Below, one piece after another: positions 17,522 to 26,234 of a stretch of 64,000 nucleotides of DNA; positions within the stretch are counted from its first letter, which is position 1, and every line of letters starts with the position of its first letter. The stretch is from Larkinella sp. C7. Its GTDB lineage: Bacteria > Bacteroidota > Bacteroidia > Cytophagales > Spirosomataceae. The stretch covers positions 20,958-84,957 of the forward strand of contig NZ_VBSL01000017.1 of NCBI RefSeq assembly GCF_006149005.1, written 5' to 3'. A model generated the notes under the pieces. The model was given only the letters and a program-made list of their open reading frames with translations, searched no databases and was not told the DNA's origin. The position numbers were made by a program, and so were the translations under genes.

Positions 17522-18511
17522 ATGAAAATTTCAAAAGAAGCAAAGGTGGGCATTCTGGCAGTGGTAACATTGGCGATGCTTTATTTCGGATTCAATTACC
17601 TCAAAGGTGCCGATATCTTTTCCCGATCGAATAAATACGTAGTCGTTTATGATAATGTCGATGGGCTGACGCCCTCAAACCCGGTGCAGCTCAACGGCCT
17701 GAATGTCGGGCGGGTGGATCGGATCGATATTATGCAACAGCAGGGCAATCGCTTGCTGGTTACGCTGGACATCGACAAACGGATTCAGGTGGGCAAAGGC
17801 TCCAAAGCCATTCTGGCCGATGCCGGAGTATTGGGCGGTAAGCTCATCATCCTGCAAATTAATCAGTCGGGTGGAGAACTGGCCAAAGGCGATACGCTGG
17901 TCAGCGGAAAGGAAGCGGGTCTGACGGCCTTGATCAAGGAGAAAACCCTGCCGGTCTTGAACACCGTCGATTCCCTGACCATCAACCTGAACCGGATCGT
18001 CAAGCAGTTCGACCGCACCGGCCTGGTGCTGAACCGGACGCTCGAAGGCGTGGAAGCAACCACCGGCACCCTGCAACTCACCATTGGCGAAAACCGCGAA
18101 GGCATCAAGCGTCTGATGACCAACCTCGGCATCCTGTCGGCATCACTGGCCGAAACCGAGAAAGAAATCAAACCGCTGCTGTCGAAAGCCAGTACCTTTG
18201 CGGATTCGCTCAACGCCCTGAAACTGAGCCAGACGCTGGCCAGCGCCAACCAATCCATCGCAACCCTGCAACAGATGCTGGCCGATATCAACAGCGGCAA
18301 AGGCACGCTGGGCAAGCTGAAAGGCGACGAGGCCCTGTATAAAAACGTCAACAACGCCACCGCCAGTCTGGACAAATTGCTGACCGATTTCCGCGAGCAT
18401 CCGAAGCGATACGTACATTTTTCGCTGTTCGGCAAAAAGGAAAAGGCGGTTACCACACCGGCCCAGAGCACAACGACTGTGGTGCCGGTTTCGGATTCGA
18501 CCAAAAACTAG
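17522..18511 (+). CDS. MCE/MlaD-family lipid-transport protein
   Basis: A 329-residue periplasmic substrate-binding component of an MCE-type phospholipid transporter. One N-terminal membrane anchor (about residues 8-27, VGILAVVTLAMLYFGFNYLKG) is followed by the MCE domain at 38-115 (VVYDNVDGLTPSNPVQLNGLNVGRV). A long helical, coiled-coil-like C-terminal part (about 140-300) fits the tunnel-forming helices of MCE hexamers. No MlaE or MlaF partner is in the window. Its proximity to the amidase and lptD suggests an envelope cluster. Confidence 0.88.
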   Translation: MKISKEAKVGILAVVTLAMLYFGFNYLKGADIFSRSNKYVVVYDNVDGLTPSNPVQLNGLNVGRVDRIDIMQQQGNRLLVTLDIDKRIQVGKGSKAILADAGVLGGKLIILQINQSGGELAKGDTLVSGKEAGLTALIKEKTLPVLNTVDSLTINLNRIVKQFDRTGLVLNRTLEGVEATTGTLQLTIGENREGIKRLMTNLGILSASLAETEKEIKPLLSKASTFADSLNALKLSQTLASANQSIATLQQMLADINSGKGTLGKLKGDEALYKNVNNATASLDKLLTDFREHPKRYVHFSLFGKKEKAVTTPAQSTTTVVPVSDSTKN

Positions 18512-18551
18512 TTTACGGTTTTCCGTAAACCATCTAACCTGCCTGACGACG

Positions 18552-20177
18552 ATGACTCCGCTTCTGGACGAATTACACCGTAAATCTGCCATTACGCAAC
18601 TGGGTGGTGGACCGAAGAAAATCGAGGATCAGCACCGGAAAGGCAAACTGACTGCCCGCGAGCGCATTGATTATCTGATCGATACGGATTCTCCCTTTAT
18701 TGAAATCGGATTGTTCGTTGGGGATGGGATGTACGCCGATCACGGCGGTTGCCCGTCGGGGGGCGTGGTGGTCGGTCTGGGCTACGTGTCGGGAAGACAG
18801 TGCGTCATCGTGGCGAACGATGCGACGGTGAAAGCCGGGGCCTGGTTTCCGATTACGGCCAAAAAGAACCTGCGGGCGCAGGAAATTGCGATGGAAAACC
18901 GCCTGCCGATCATTTACCTGGTCGATAGTGCGGGCGTTTATCTGCCGCTTCAGGACGAAGTTTTTGCTGATAAAGAACATTTCGGCCGGATTTTTCGGAA
19001 CAACGCCCAGATGTCGGCGATGGGCATTGTCCAGATTGCGGCCATTATGGGCAGTTGTGTGGCCGGGGGAGCCTATTTGCCGATTATGTCGGACGAAGCC
19101 CTGATTGTGGAAGGCACCGGATCGATTTTTCTGGCCGGTCCCTATCTGGTCAAGGCGTCGGTGGGCGAGGAGGTCGATGCCGAAACCCTCGGCGGAGCCA
19201 GCACCCACAGCGAGATTTCGGGCGTAACGGACAACAAATACCCCGACGAAAAAAGCTGTCTGGATGCCATCCGGCGAAGTTTCGATAAATTGGGTGAACC
19301 CGAAAAGGCCGGTTTTAGCTACACGGAACCGGTTTTGCCCGCCAAAAATCCGGAGGAACTGTATGACCTGATTCCGGTCGATCGCGTCAAACCGTACGAT
19401 ATGCGCGAGGTGATTGCCCGGTTGGTGGATAAGTCCGAATTTGATGAATACAAGGAACTGTATGGGCAAACCATCCTCTGCGGCTACGCGCGGATCAACG
19501 GCTGGGCGGTCGGCATTGTGGCCAATCAGCGGAAAGTCGTGAAGGCAAAAGGCCGGACGGGGGCGGGTGGCGCTTCCGGACCGGGCGAAATGCAGATGGG
19601 CGGAGTCATTTATTCCGACTCAGCCGACAAAGCGGCCCGGTTTATCATGAATTGCAACCAGAAAAAAATACCGCTGGTGTTTTTGCAGGACGTCACCGGT
19701 TTTATGGTTGGGAGCCGCTCGGAGCAGGGCGGTATTATCAAAGACGGTGCCAAGATGGTCAACGCGATGGCGAACTCGGTGGTGCCGAAGTTTACGGTCA
19801 TTGTGGGCAATTCCTACGGCGCGGGCAACTACGCCATGTGCGGCAAAGCTTACGACCCGCGGCTGATTGTGGCCTGGCCCACGGCGCAGATGGCGGTAAT
19901 GAGCGGAGCATCGGCGGCTAAAACGCTGTTGCAGATTCAGGTGGCGTCGCTCAAAGCCAAAGGCGAAACCATCACGCCGGAGAAGGAGCAGGAATTGCTG
20001 CAAAAAATCACGAACCAATACAACGAACAGCTTTCGCCCTATTTCGCGGCTTCGCGGCTTTGGGTCGATGCCGTGATCGATCCGCTCGACACCCGCACCT
20101 GGCTTTCGATGGGCATCGAAGCCGCCAACCACGCGCCGATCACGAAGGCGTTTAATGTAGGCGTGATTCAGACGTAG
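18552..20177 (+). CDS. Acyl-CoA carboxylase carboxyltransferase (beta) subunit, methylcrotonyl-CoA type
   Basis: A 541-residue carboxyltransferase that moves the carboxyl group from carboxybiotin to an acyl-CoA. It has two crotonase-like halves, with KLTARERIDYLID near the N-terminus, the acyl-CoA site region GSCVAGGAYLPIMSDE, and the biotin-side GNSYGAGNYAMCGKAYDPR and AVMSGASAA. Features such as MYADHGGCPSGGVVVGLGYV, IYLVDSAGVYLPLQDEVF and QDVTGFMVGSRSEQGGI resemble the methylcrotonyl-CoA carboxylase subunit more than propionyl-CoA carboxylase. That suggests leucine catabolism, in line with a branched-chain E1 earlier in the window. The biotin-carboxylase subunit is not here. It starts 40 bases after the MCE stop. 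Confidence 0.88.
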   Translation: MTPLLDELHRKSAITQLGGGPKKIEDQHRKGKLTARERIDYLIDTDSPFIEIGLFVGDGMYADHGGCPSGGVVVGLGYVSGRQCVIVANDATVKAGAWFPITAKKNLRAQEIAMENRLPIIYLVDSAGVYLPLQDEVFADKEHFGRIFRNNAQMSAMGIVQIAAIMGSCVAGGAYLPIMSDEALIVEGTGSIFLAGPYLVKASVGEEVDAETLGGASTHSEISGVTDNKYPDEKSCLDAIRRSFDKLGEPEKAGFSYTEPVLPAKNPEELYDLIPVDRVKPYDMREVIARLVDKSEFDEYKELYGQTILCGYARINGWAVGIVANQRKVVKAKGRTGAGGASGPGEMQMGGVIYSDSADKAARFIMNCNQKKIPLVFLQDVTGFMVGSRSEQGGIIKDGAKMVNAMANSVVPKFTVIVGNSYGAGNYAMCGKAYDPRLIVAWPTAQMAVMSGASAAKTLLQIQVASLKAKGETITPEKEQELLQKITNQYNEQLSPYFAASRLWVDAVIDPLDTRTWLSMGIEAANHAPITKAFNVGVIQT

Positions 20178-20283
20178 CTCGCCATCGGATTTCGTTGTCC
20201 CATTCAGTCCCTTTTTCTGCGGCTTCAATGCCCCTAATCAGCCATTGATGACAAAGCCATCTGGAGAAACGCGCTCCTGAGGC

Positions 20284-20291
20284 TAGTTTTG
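20284..20291 (+). promoter_or_regulatory. -7 promoter box of the lipoprotein gene
   Basis: TAGTTTTG matches TAnnTTTG exactly and lies 72 bases before ATG 20363. No clear -33 element is seen. Confidence 0.35.
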
Positions 20292-20362
20292 CAGCGTTTT
20301 ATCAGCCACTTCGCCGGTCAGTAAGCGGAGGCTGCTGTCATTGTAACGCTCCACCACCAGCC

Positions 20363-21196
20363 ATGATCACTTCCGCCTTGCAGAAAAACCGCCCGTGGTT
20401 TTTGCTATTGGGTTTCTTCGTCTTGATGAACCTGAGCGCCTGTTCGCCCGAGTCCACGCTTTCGCCGGAGCCGGAGCCGGCCGCCCCGCGACTGAAAAAA
20501 ATTACGGCTGGCGAACGGAACTTCCAGCAATATCACTACAATTCAGCCGGTCTTTTAGCCAAATTTCAATCGAACTGGGCGTATACCGACAGCACAGTAG
20601 CGATCCTGAATGCAGACCTGGAATACGACAATGAAAACCGCCTGAGCCGCATCATCAGCAATGGAAGCCTGTCGGTGAAGTTTTATTACGAAGGGAAATT
20701 GCTCGACAAAACCGAAGAATACGATCATCGAAACCGGCTGGTGGTTTCGCATTTTTACCTTTTTGGCGCGGAAGACCGACTGGTCGAACTGCTCGATCAG
20801 ATTCACGATACCGACAACGACACTTTTGATACCGCTACGTTTATCAAATACCGGTATGAGTATGACAGCCGGGGAAACGTGACGCAGACCCAATCGTTCA
20901 TCCGAAAACCGGGGAGTGCGTCTTTTAAAGCCTGGGAAACGGTTTTGTATGAAGGCTATGACGACAGGAAAAATCCGCATCAACCGCTCGTTCAGTATCC
21001 CTATCTACCCCAGGAGCGGACGATGGTCAACAACCCGGGGAAAATTACCGTCAAACGGGCAGATAATCAGTCGGTTATTTCGGTGCTGACCCTGACGTAT
21101 CAGTATAACCAACAAGGCTATCCGACGCACAAAACCCAGCAGATGACGACGACGAAGCCGTTTCCGGCCAGTACGGTTTATTACCACTATGAGTAG
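20363..21196 (+). CDS. YD-repeat-like lipoprotein
   Basis: A 277-residue lipoprotein of unknown function. The signal peptide ends in the lipobox LSAC (about residues 23-27), followed by a Pro/Glu spacer. The mature part has strand-turn units resembling RHS/YD repeats (YHYNSAGLLAKF, EYDNENRLSRI, YEYDSRGNVTQTQS, YQYNQQGYPTHK), so a beta-sheet ribbon is likely. Similar small YD-type lipoproteins are common in Bacteroidota. Convergent with the ethylene-receptor-like kinase, 11 bases apart. Confidence 0.78.
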   Translation: MITSALQKNRPWFLLLGFFVLMNLSACSPESTLSPEPEPAAPRLKKITAGERNFQQYHYNSAGLLAKFQSNWAYTDSTVAILNADLEYDNENRLSRIISNGSLSVKFYYEGKLLDKTEEYDHRNRLVVSHFYLFGAEDRLVELLDQIHDTDNDTFDTATFIKYRYEYDSRGNVTQTQSFIRKPGSASFKAWETVLYEGYDDRKNPHQPLVQYPYLPQERTMVNNPGKITVKRADNQSVISVLTLTYQYNQQGYPTHKTQQMTTTKPFPASTVYYHYE

Positions 21197-21207
21197 GAGA
21201 CGACGCG

Positions 21208-22371
21208 TCAGTTCAGCGACTGCAGAGAATCGGTCTGGACAAAGTGGTGAAGCATTTTGATCACTTTCGGAATGGTGAAATAAAACGTCGTTCCCTGACC
21301 AACGGTGCTGTCGATCCAGATTTGTCCCCCGTAAATGTCGATCACTTTTTTGCAGGTAGCAAGCCCGATGCCGGTACCGGAATACTGATTGCGCCCGTGA
21401 AGCCGCTGGAAAATCTGGAATACCCGCTCGAAATACTGGCGTTCGATGCCAATGCCGTTGTCACGGATGGCGAAGCGATACTGGTGGCCCTCATCCGTCA
21501 CCTGGATGCTGACCTGGGGAGCCACGTCGGGTCGGCGGTATTTGAGGGCGTTGGAAATCAGGTTTTGAAACAACTGTTTCAGGTCGGTGCGATGCCCCAT
21601 AATTGTAGGCAGCGTGCCCAGATCCACCACGGCCCCCGTGGCCTGAATTTCGGCTTGCTGTTCCTCCAGAATTTCATCGACCAGTTCCTGCAGATCGACC
21701 TGCCGTAGCGAAATTTCACTGCCAACGCGCGAGAAATCGAGCAAATCGTTGATCAGGTTGCGCATGCGCTCGGCCGCAGCCGTCGACACCCCAATGAGTC
21801 GCCGGGCATCCGGATCAAGCTGATCGCCGTGTTTGTTTTCGAGCAGCGACAGGTAGTTGGCGATCGTTTTCAGGGGCGATTGCAGATCGTGCGACGCGAT
21901 GTAGGCAAACTGCTGCAGTTCCTGATTGGAGCGCGTCAGTTCCTGCATAGCCAGTTGGCGGTAGGACAGTTCGCGGTCGTATTCTTTCGATGTGCGCAGC
22001 CCAATTGCTTCGTTGAAATACCGGATCAGGGCAACGACCGTTGCCACCGAAACCACCGCCGTCAGAAAGCGGATCAGGGCGTTGATGCGGTAGGCCGGAA
22101 TCCAGAACATGGCGGCATCAATCAGGTGCGTGAGGCCACAAAACAGAATGAAGGCCCCAAAAAGCCAGAAAACACCGGCCAAGGGTACTCCTTTTTTGAT
22201 AAAAATGAAGCGAATCAGAATGAGCGGAATTGCCATGTAGGCCAGCCAGATGGTCAGGTCGGAAAGAATATACAGCCAGCCATGAAAATCGGTCCAGGTA
22301 CCGCAATACCAGCGGGGCGGCCAGTCGCTGGTATCGGCGAGCCGTTGGAAAAAATCAAATACTTGCTGCAT
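21208..22371 (-). CDS. Sensor histidine kinase with ethylene-receptor-like membrane domain
   Basis: A 387-residue inner-membrane kinase from ATG 22371 (MQQVFDFFQRL). Three membrane helices (about 33-56, 62-84, 97-117) resemble the ethylene-binding domain of ETR1. Asp38, Tyr45, Ile48, Pro49, Ile75, Cys78 and His82 occupy the same relative spacing as ETR1 Asp25, Tyr32, Ile35, Pro36, Ile62, Cys65 and His69; the Cys/His pair is the copper site there. No GAF domain follows. A short coiled linker leads to HisKA (FAYIASHDLQSPL, phosphoacceptor His161) and HATPase_c (N-box NLISNALKY, DNGIG, GTGIGLA). No response regulator is adjacent. Ligand binding is inferred, not shown. Confidence 0.88.
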   Translation of the reverse strand: MQQVFDFFQRLADTSDWPPRWYCGTWTDFHGWLYILSDLTIWLAYMAIPLILIRFIFIKKGVPLAGVFWLFGAFILFCGLTHLIDAAMFWIPAYRINALIRFLTAVVSVATVVALIRYFNEAIGLRTSKEYDRELSYRQLAMQELTRSNQELQQFAYIASHDLQSPLKTIANYLSLLENKHGDQLDPDARRLIGVSTAAAERMRNLINDLLDFSRVGSEISLRQVDLQELVDEILEEQQAEIQATGAVVDLGTLPTIMGHRTDLKQLFQNLISNALKYRRPDVAPQVSIQVTDEGHQYRFAIRDNGIGIERQYFERVFQIFQRLHGRNQYSGTGIGLATCKKVIDIYGGQIWIDSTVGQGTTFYFTIPKVIKMLHHFVQTDSLQSLN

Positions 22372-22572
22372 CGTGCAAAACGGGTCAACAGCGCAGGCTC
22401 GGCGTCTGCCAGTCACCTGGTAGAGCGTACTGAATCAAACACACTGCCCGGCTATAGAACCACTACTGAAAATGGGGAATTTTGTTGTTAAACTTACTGG
22501 AAAGTGCGCTTAATTTATTACAGCAGGCTATTTTTTTTCGCTGATGAATCGCGTTGCGGTTTAGGTAAATGG

Positions 22573-23010
22573 TTAATTACCAACCAACTGCTCGTTCCCG
22601 ATTTGTTGACGGATCTCGTCCGGATGCCGCGTTCCGACCAGTAAGGTCCGTTTTTTCCCTTTCAGTTTGATGTCGATTCCCCAATTGCCGGAAACCGTAT
22701 GGGCGGTTCCGTTCCAGGAAAAACGAATGCCCCACCCGCCGAATTCGCCGAGAGCCGAATAGCTGCGGACAGTAACGTGTTCCATCTGACTCCATTTAAT
22801 CACCCGGAAGGTTGACTAAAACGGAAACCATCGGTAGGCAATTCCTTTCTGATCGATCCGGGTTTCCAACCGCAGGAACCAGAACAACCCCATAACCCCC
22901 GCCATAATGCCCACATTAATGGGTTGCCAGCGATAAATGACCAGGGCCAGGCTGCCGAGCAGCAGCACCCAGAGCCAGGGTTGACGAAAATGTTGTGTTT
23001 CCTTGTACAT
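22573..23010 (-). pseudogene. Small membrane protein gene interrupted by one in-frame TAG
   Basis: The frame opens at ATG 23010 (MYKETQHFRQPW) and codes two hydrophobic segments (about 12-28 and 32-46), then IDQKGIAYRWFPF. It stops at TAG (22818-22816). The same frame continues without gap for 81 codons (STFRVIKWSQMEHV, EFGGWGIRFSWNGTAHTVSGNWGIDIKL, LLVGTRHPDEI) to the stop at 22573. The C-terminal half reads like the conserved GGWGIR...SGN.GI...LLVGT part of a small bacterial membrane protein family. A C-to-T change of CAG would explain the stop. It follows the SnoaL-like gene by 22 bases. A sequencing error or downstream re-initiation (GTG 22803) is possible. Confidence 0.72.
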
Positions 23011-23032
23011 GGCAGACGTTTGTTTCCAGCAT

Positions 23033-23467
23033 TCACACCTGGATTTTGCAGCCGTGAGTGCTGTTTCTCAGTTGATTTTCCAGTGAATTTCCGTCGAGTA
23101 ATGCCCAGTGTTCCCTGATTCTTCCATCGGTTACTTTAAAACACCGATAGCCCACCACGGAGGCTTCCGCTCCGATGGGTTCGATGCCACGCCAGATGCC
23201 GATCTGGCGCACCTGCATGGTGAATTTGATCATGACGGTATCGCCTTCGGTTACCTGCTCTTCAATGCCGGTTTTGTGTTCGAATGCCGCGCTGGTAGCC
23301 AGAATCCATTGTTTCAACCCCTGCTGGTTGGCCGGGAACGACGCCGGCAGCGAGTGATCGATAAATTCCGGATGAAGATAATCATCGAGCGTATCAAAGC
23401 GGTTTTTATTCCAGATGTTTTCGATAAAATGAGCAACAATCGTGCGGGAATTGGCTGGCGTATCCAT
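23033..23467 (-). CDS. SnoaL-like ester cyclase/NTF2-fold protein
   Basis: A 144-residue protein of the SnoaL-like polyketide/ester cyclase group. ATG 23467 (MDTPANSRTIVAHFIENIW) is chosen over the longer frame. Typical marks are the N-terminal helix VAHFIENIWNKNRFDTLDDYLHPEFIDH and the strand segments GDTVMIKFTMQVRQIG, VVGYRCFKVTDGRIREHWALLD. The fold forms a small cone-shaped pocket; substrate unknown. It lies 90 bases downstream of the Crp/Fnr gene on the same strand and may be its regulatory target or transcript partner. Confidence 0.82.
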   Translation of the reverse strand: MDTPANSRTIVAHFIENIWNKNRFDTLDDYLHPEFIDHSLPASFPANQQGLKQWILATSAAFEHKTGIEEQVTEGDTVMIKFTMQVRQIGIWRGIEPIGAEASVVGYRCFKVTDGRIREHWALLDGNSLENQLRNSTHGCKIQV

Positions 23468-23557
23468 GTGGTTTTGGTCGTTAAAGCGTGAAACGGCAGC
23501 AAAATTCGGCCTATCTTCTTGAATCAACCTGTGACATAAATCACAAAATGAAACTCC

Positions 23558-24148
23558 TTACCGGTTTTTACGGATTCGGCTGACCGTTTCCCGGGCCATG
23601 CCCAGATAGGAGGAAAGCTGCGACAGCGAAACCCGTTGCAGCAACTGCGGGAAATGGCGGGCCACGTAGGCGTATCGTTCAGTAGGGGAATGAATTCGGA
23701 AAAGATTGGCGTGGTCTTCCTGAACGACCAGCATCTGCTCCAGCAAATTCCGTCCAAACGATTCGATCTCGGCCGACTGGCGGTATAAATCCAGCAGGGT
23801 TTCTTTCGCAAACTCCCAAACGACGGCGGCTTCACCCGCCTGAATCCAGAAGGCCGACGGAGCCCCCGAACGCAGGCTCTTCAAATCCGTCACAAATTCG
23901 TTTTCGAACGAAAACCGGGTGTTGATTTCTTTGCCGTCTTTGTTGTAAAACGTTCGCAGATACCCTTTTTCAACGTACCAGATCGTTTTGCAAACCTGGC
24001 CTTCCGGCAACAGAACCTGACCTTTTGCCAGCGGTTTTTGCCGGGTAGAGTGGAGCAACAAATCGGACGCGCCCCGCGAAAGTTCCGCAATAGAGTGAAT
24101 ACCCGCTTCGAGGCTACTGGTCATGGGTTTCTGGTTTAGCAGGATCAC
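23558..24148 (-). CDS. Crp/Fnr-family transcriptional regulator
   Basis: A 196-residue cytosolic regulator. A cyclic-nucleotide-binding-like beta-roll (about 20-115, with KPLAKGQVLLPEGQVCKTIWYVEKGYLRTFY) is followed by a helix and a shortened DNA-binding domain ending RVSLSQLSSYLGMARETVSRIRKN, a clear helix-turn-helix. There is no FNR-type Cys cluster, and the cAMP-contact Glu/Arg pattern is not evident, so the ligand is unknown. ATG 24148 overlaps the sulfatase stop as ATGA, indicating translational coupling. An internal ATG at 24124 is a weaker alternative. Confidence 0.88.
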   Translation of the reverse strand: MILLNQKPMTSSLEAGIHSIAELSRGASDLLLHSTRQKPLAKGQVLLPEGQVCKTIWYVEKGYLRTFYNKDGKEINTRFSFENEFVTDLKSLRSGAPSAFWIQAGEAAVVWEFAKETLLDLYRQSAEIESFGRNLLEQMLVVQEDHANLFRIHSPTERYAYVARHFPQLLQRVSLSQLSSYLGMARETVSRIRKNR

Positions 24149-25605
24149 TCAAATTCCCATTTACTCACCCACAAATCCTTCGTCTGCTGCTGAAACTGTT
24201 TGAGCTTTTCCTGCATCCGTTTCAACGTCGCCCGGTGGTTGGGGTCATTGGCCAGATTGCGGACTTCGTCGGGATCGGTTTGGAGATCATACAACTCGAA
24301 CCGCGGGCGATTCAGATAGGCGGTCACGGTCCGTTTGCCGTATTGCGTACGACCGGTTTTGCGCACATCCTGCCACGTAAACGAATGGTACAGATCGAGC
24401 GCCATCGGAAACGGCAGCGCATGAGCGAGGTTGAAAATCAGCTTGTAGCGTCGTTCACGCAAGACGCGCATCGGATAATACATCGTCACCTCGTGCAGTG
24501 AATGCGACGCGTAAACTTCATCCCAGCCCGTCACCTTTTCCTGTTCCACAATCGCTTTGAAACTCCGGCCCTGGCTGTGCGTATCTGACAACGCGCCCGC
24601 AAAATCCAGCAAAGTGGGCGTTAGATCGACCCACGAAACCATCGCATCCTGCACAAATCCCGGTTTTTGCGGTTTCGGCAGTTTGACGATGAGCGGCAGT
24701 TTCATCCCCGGTTCATACAACGTCGTTTTTGATCCCGGAAATGGGGCGCCATTGTCCGATAAGTACACAATCAGCGTGTTGTCATATTGTCCGGTTTCTT
24801 TCAGCAAAGCCACCAGCCGTTCCACACCCTGATCCAGTCGACTGATCGACTCGTAGTATTGCGCCAACTCCATCCGGGCCGCCCGCGTATCCGGCAGATA
24901 AGGCGGCACCTGAACCTGAAAAGGCTGGTAAAAAACGTCGTGAACCTGCGGATAACCGCCCGGCCGGTTGCCAAACCGATTGGCTTGATCGCTTTTAAAA
25001 ACCGGCGAACCACCCGCCGACACGGCATTGCTCCGGTGCGGATCGTCGGTGGCAAAGTAGAGAAAAAACGGTTTTTCGGAGGATTCGGAGAAGAGCGAAT
25101 AACACAGATCGGCCATCGAAACCGGGCTGCGGCCAATCGACACCGGGTCGTTGACGCCACCGCCCTTCAGCACCTGCTGAAAATGATAGGTTCGTTCGGG
25201 AGCCACATGGAATTTGCCGATCCGGGCCGTTCGATAGCCAGCTTTTTCGAGTTGAACCGGCAGGGTTCGAACCGTGTCGAAGGAACTGAAATGGTGTTCC
25301 CGGTGCTCCAGACCGTACATGCCGTTGGCGTGGTTGTGAAGCCCCGTTAGCAACACCGACCGGCTGGGACTGCAACTGGCCGTGGTGCAGAAGGCGTTTG
25401 TAAACCGGGTGCCTTCGGCAGCCAGCCGGTCGATATGGGGCGTTTTGATGACCGAATTGCCGTAACAACCCACGGCTTCGCGTCCGTGATCGTCGGCCAC
25501 AATCAGGACGATGTTTGGTCGGGCATCTTTCCGGTGGGTAGTGGGCCGAAAAGCCGTCAGAACGGCCAGAAAGAGCAGCGTCAAGGCGAACAGGAGTCGT
25601 ACCAT
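24145..25605 (-). CDS. Sulfatase (heparan N-sulfatase-like)
   Basis: A 486-residue exported sulfatase. Signal or anchor at residues 3-19, metal-binding DD at 38-39 (IVADDHG), and the formylglycine motif CSPSR with Cys78 (followed by SVLLTG), which a formylglycine-generating enzyme must activate. Further marks are GLHNHANGMYG, GKFHVAPERTYHF and LSDNGAPFPGSK, which contains the DN metal ligand. Overall it resembles N-sulphoglucosamine sulphohydrolases (family S1_8-like), so a sulfated glycan substrate is likely. It overlaps the Crp/Fnr gene by four bases. No sulfatase-maturing enzyme or SusCD pair is nearby. Confidence 0.9.
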   Translation of the reverse strand: MVRLLFALTLLFLAVLTAFRPTTHRKDARPNIVLIVADDHGREAVGCYGNSVIKTPHIDRLAAEGTRFTNAFCTTASCSPSRSVLLTGLHNHANGMYGLEHREHHFSSFDTVRTLPVQLEKAGYRTARIGKFHVAPERTYHFQQVLKGGGVNDPVSIGRSPVSMADLCYSLFSESSEKPFFLYFATDDPHRSNAVSAGGSPVFKSDQANRFGNRPGGYPQVHDVFYQPFQVQVPPYLPDTRAARMELAQYYESISRLDQGVERLVALLKETGQYDNTLIVYLSDNGAPFPGSKTTLYEPGMKLPLIVKLPKPQKPGFVQDAMVSWVDLTPTLLDFAGALSDTHSQGRSFKAIVEQEKVTGWDEVYASHSLHEVTMYYPMRVLRERRYKLIFNLAHALPFPMALDLYHSFTWQDVRKTGRTQYGKRTVTAYLNRPRFELYDLQTDPDEVRNLANDPNHRATLKRMQEKLKQFQQQTKDLWVSKWEFE

Positions 25606-25647
25606 CGTTCACTTTTTACCGTAAAAGTAGGGATTTAGGGACGATTC

Positions 25648-26157
25648 TCACGCAAGCCCCAGCCGCTTTTCATAACAGTAAAACCGCAAACCAGGCCGGA
25701 ACCCCAGTCCAATTTCACCGGCAAATACATAACCGGCCTTCGGAAAAAGCCGCTGCGTAGCTTCATTCTGGGTGTTCGTATCGATTCGGAGCACGTCGAT
25801 GCCGCGTTGGCGGGCTACCTCATCGGCCTGCACCAGCAGCAGAGCGGCAATGCCCCGGCCCCGAACGTCGGGATCAACCGCCAGGCGATGCACGACAATG
25901 GCCGTTTCGCTCAAATCCCAGCCCACCTGCGCATATTCCGGCTCCTGAGCCGTGGTGATGGCGGCCACCCCGACCGGTTTTCCGTCCAGTTCAGCGACCC
26001 AAAGCTGGTTCTGCGCAATGTCTTTTTCGAAAACCGCAGCGTTCGGATACTGGTCGTCCCACTGAAAATTACCAGTAGCCTGCATCAGTGGAACTACGCG
26101 CCGGACCAGGTGAAGTAAAGCCGAAATGTCGTTTAAAGTCGCCAGGCGTACGGTCAT
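25648..26157 (-). CDS. GNAT-family N-acetyltransferase
   Basis: A 169-residue acetyl-CoA-dependent acyltransferase. The fold is visible from MTVRLATLNDISALLHLVRRV to the acetyl-CoA pyrophosphate loop VDPDVRGRGIAALLLVQADE (RGRGIA) and the C-terminal NTQNEATQRLFPKAGYVFAGE. The substrate cannot be inferred. It lies 42 bases upstream of the sulfatase and 77 bases downstream of the ligase-like gene, so it could belong to a longer minus-strand transcript. Confidence 0.85.
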   Translation of the reverse strand: MTVRLATLNDISALLHLVRRVVPLMQATGNFQWDDQYPNAAVFEKDIAQNQLWVAELDGKPVGVAAITTAQEPEYAQVGWDLSETAIVVHRLAVDPDVRGRGIAALLLVQADEVARQRGIDVLRIDTNTQNEATQRLFPKAGYVFAGEIGLGFRPGLRFYCYEKRLGLA

Positions 26158-26234
26158 TGGGTATTGATTCTGATCGTTTAAAAACCGGGGTAAAATACGG
26201 AAGTTTTTGGCTATTAACTGCCGTTACGGCGGTT

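Noticed and set aside
20283..20364. Minus-strand remnant peptide (SWLVVERYNDSSLRLLTGEV...) in the gap before the lipoprotein
   Set aside because: It reads protein-like, but 26 codons between two stops is expected by chance and there is no start codon or homologous neighbour.
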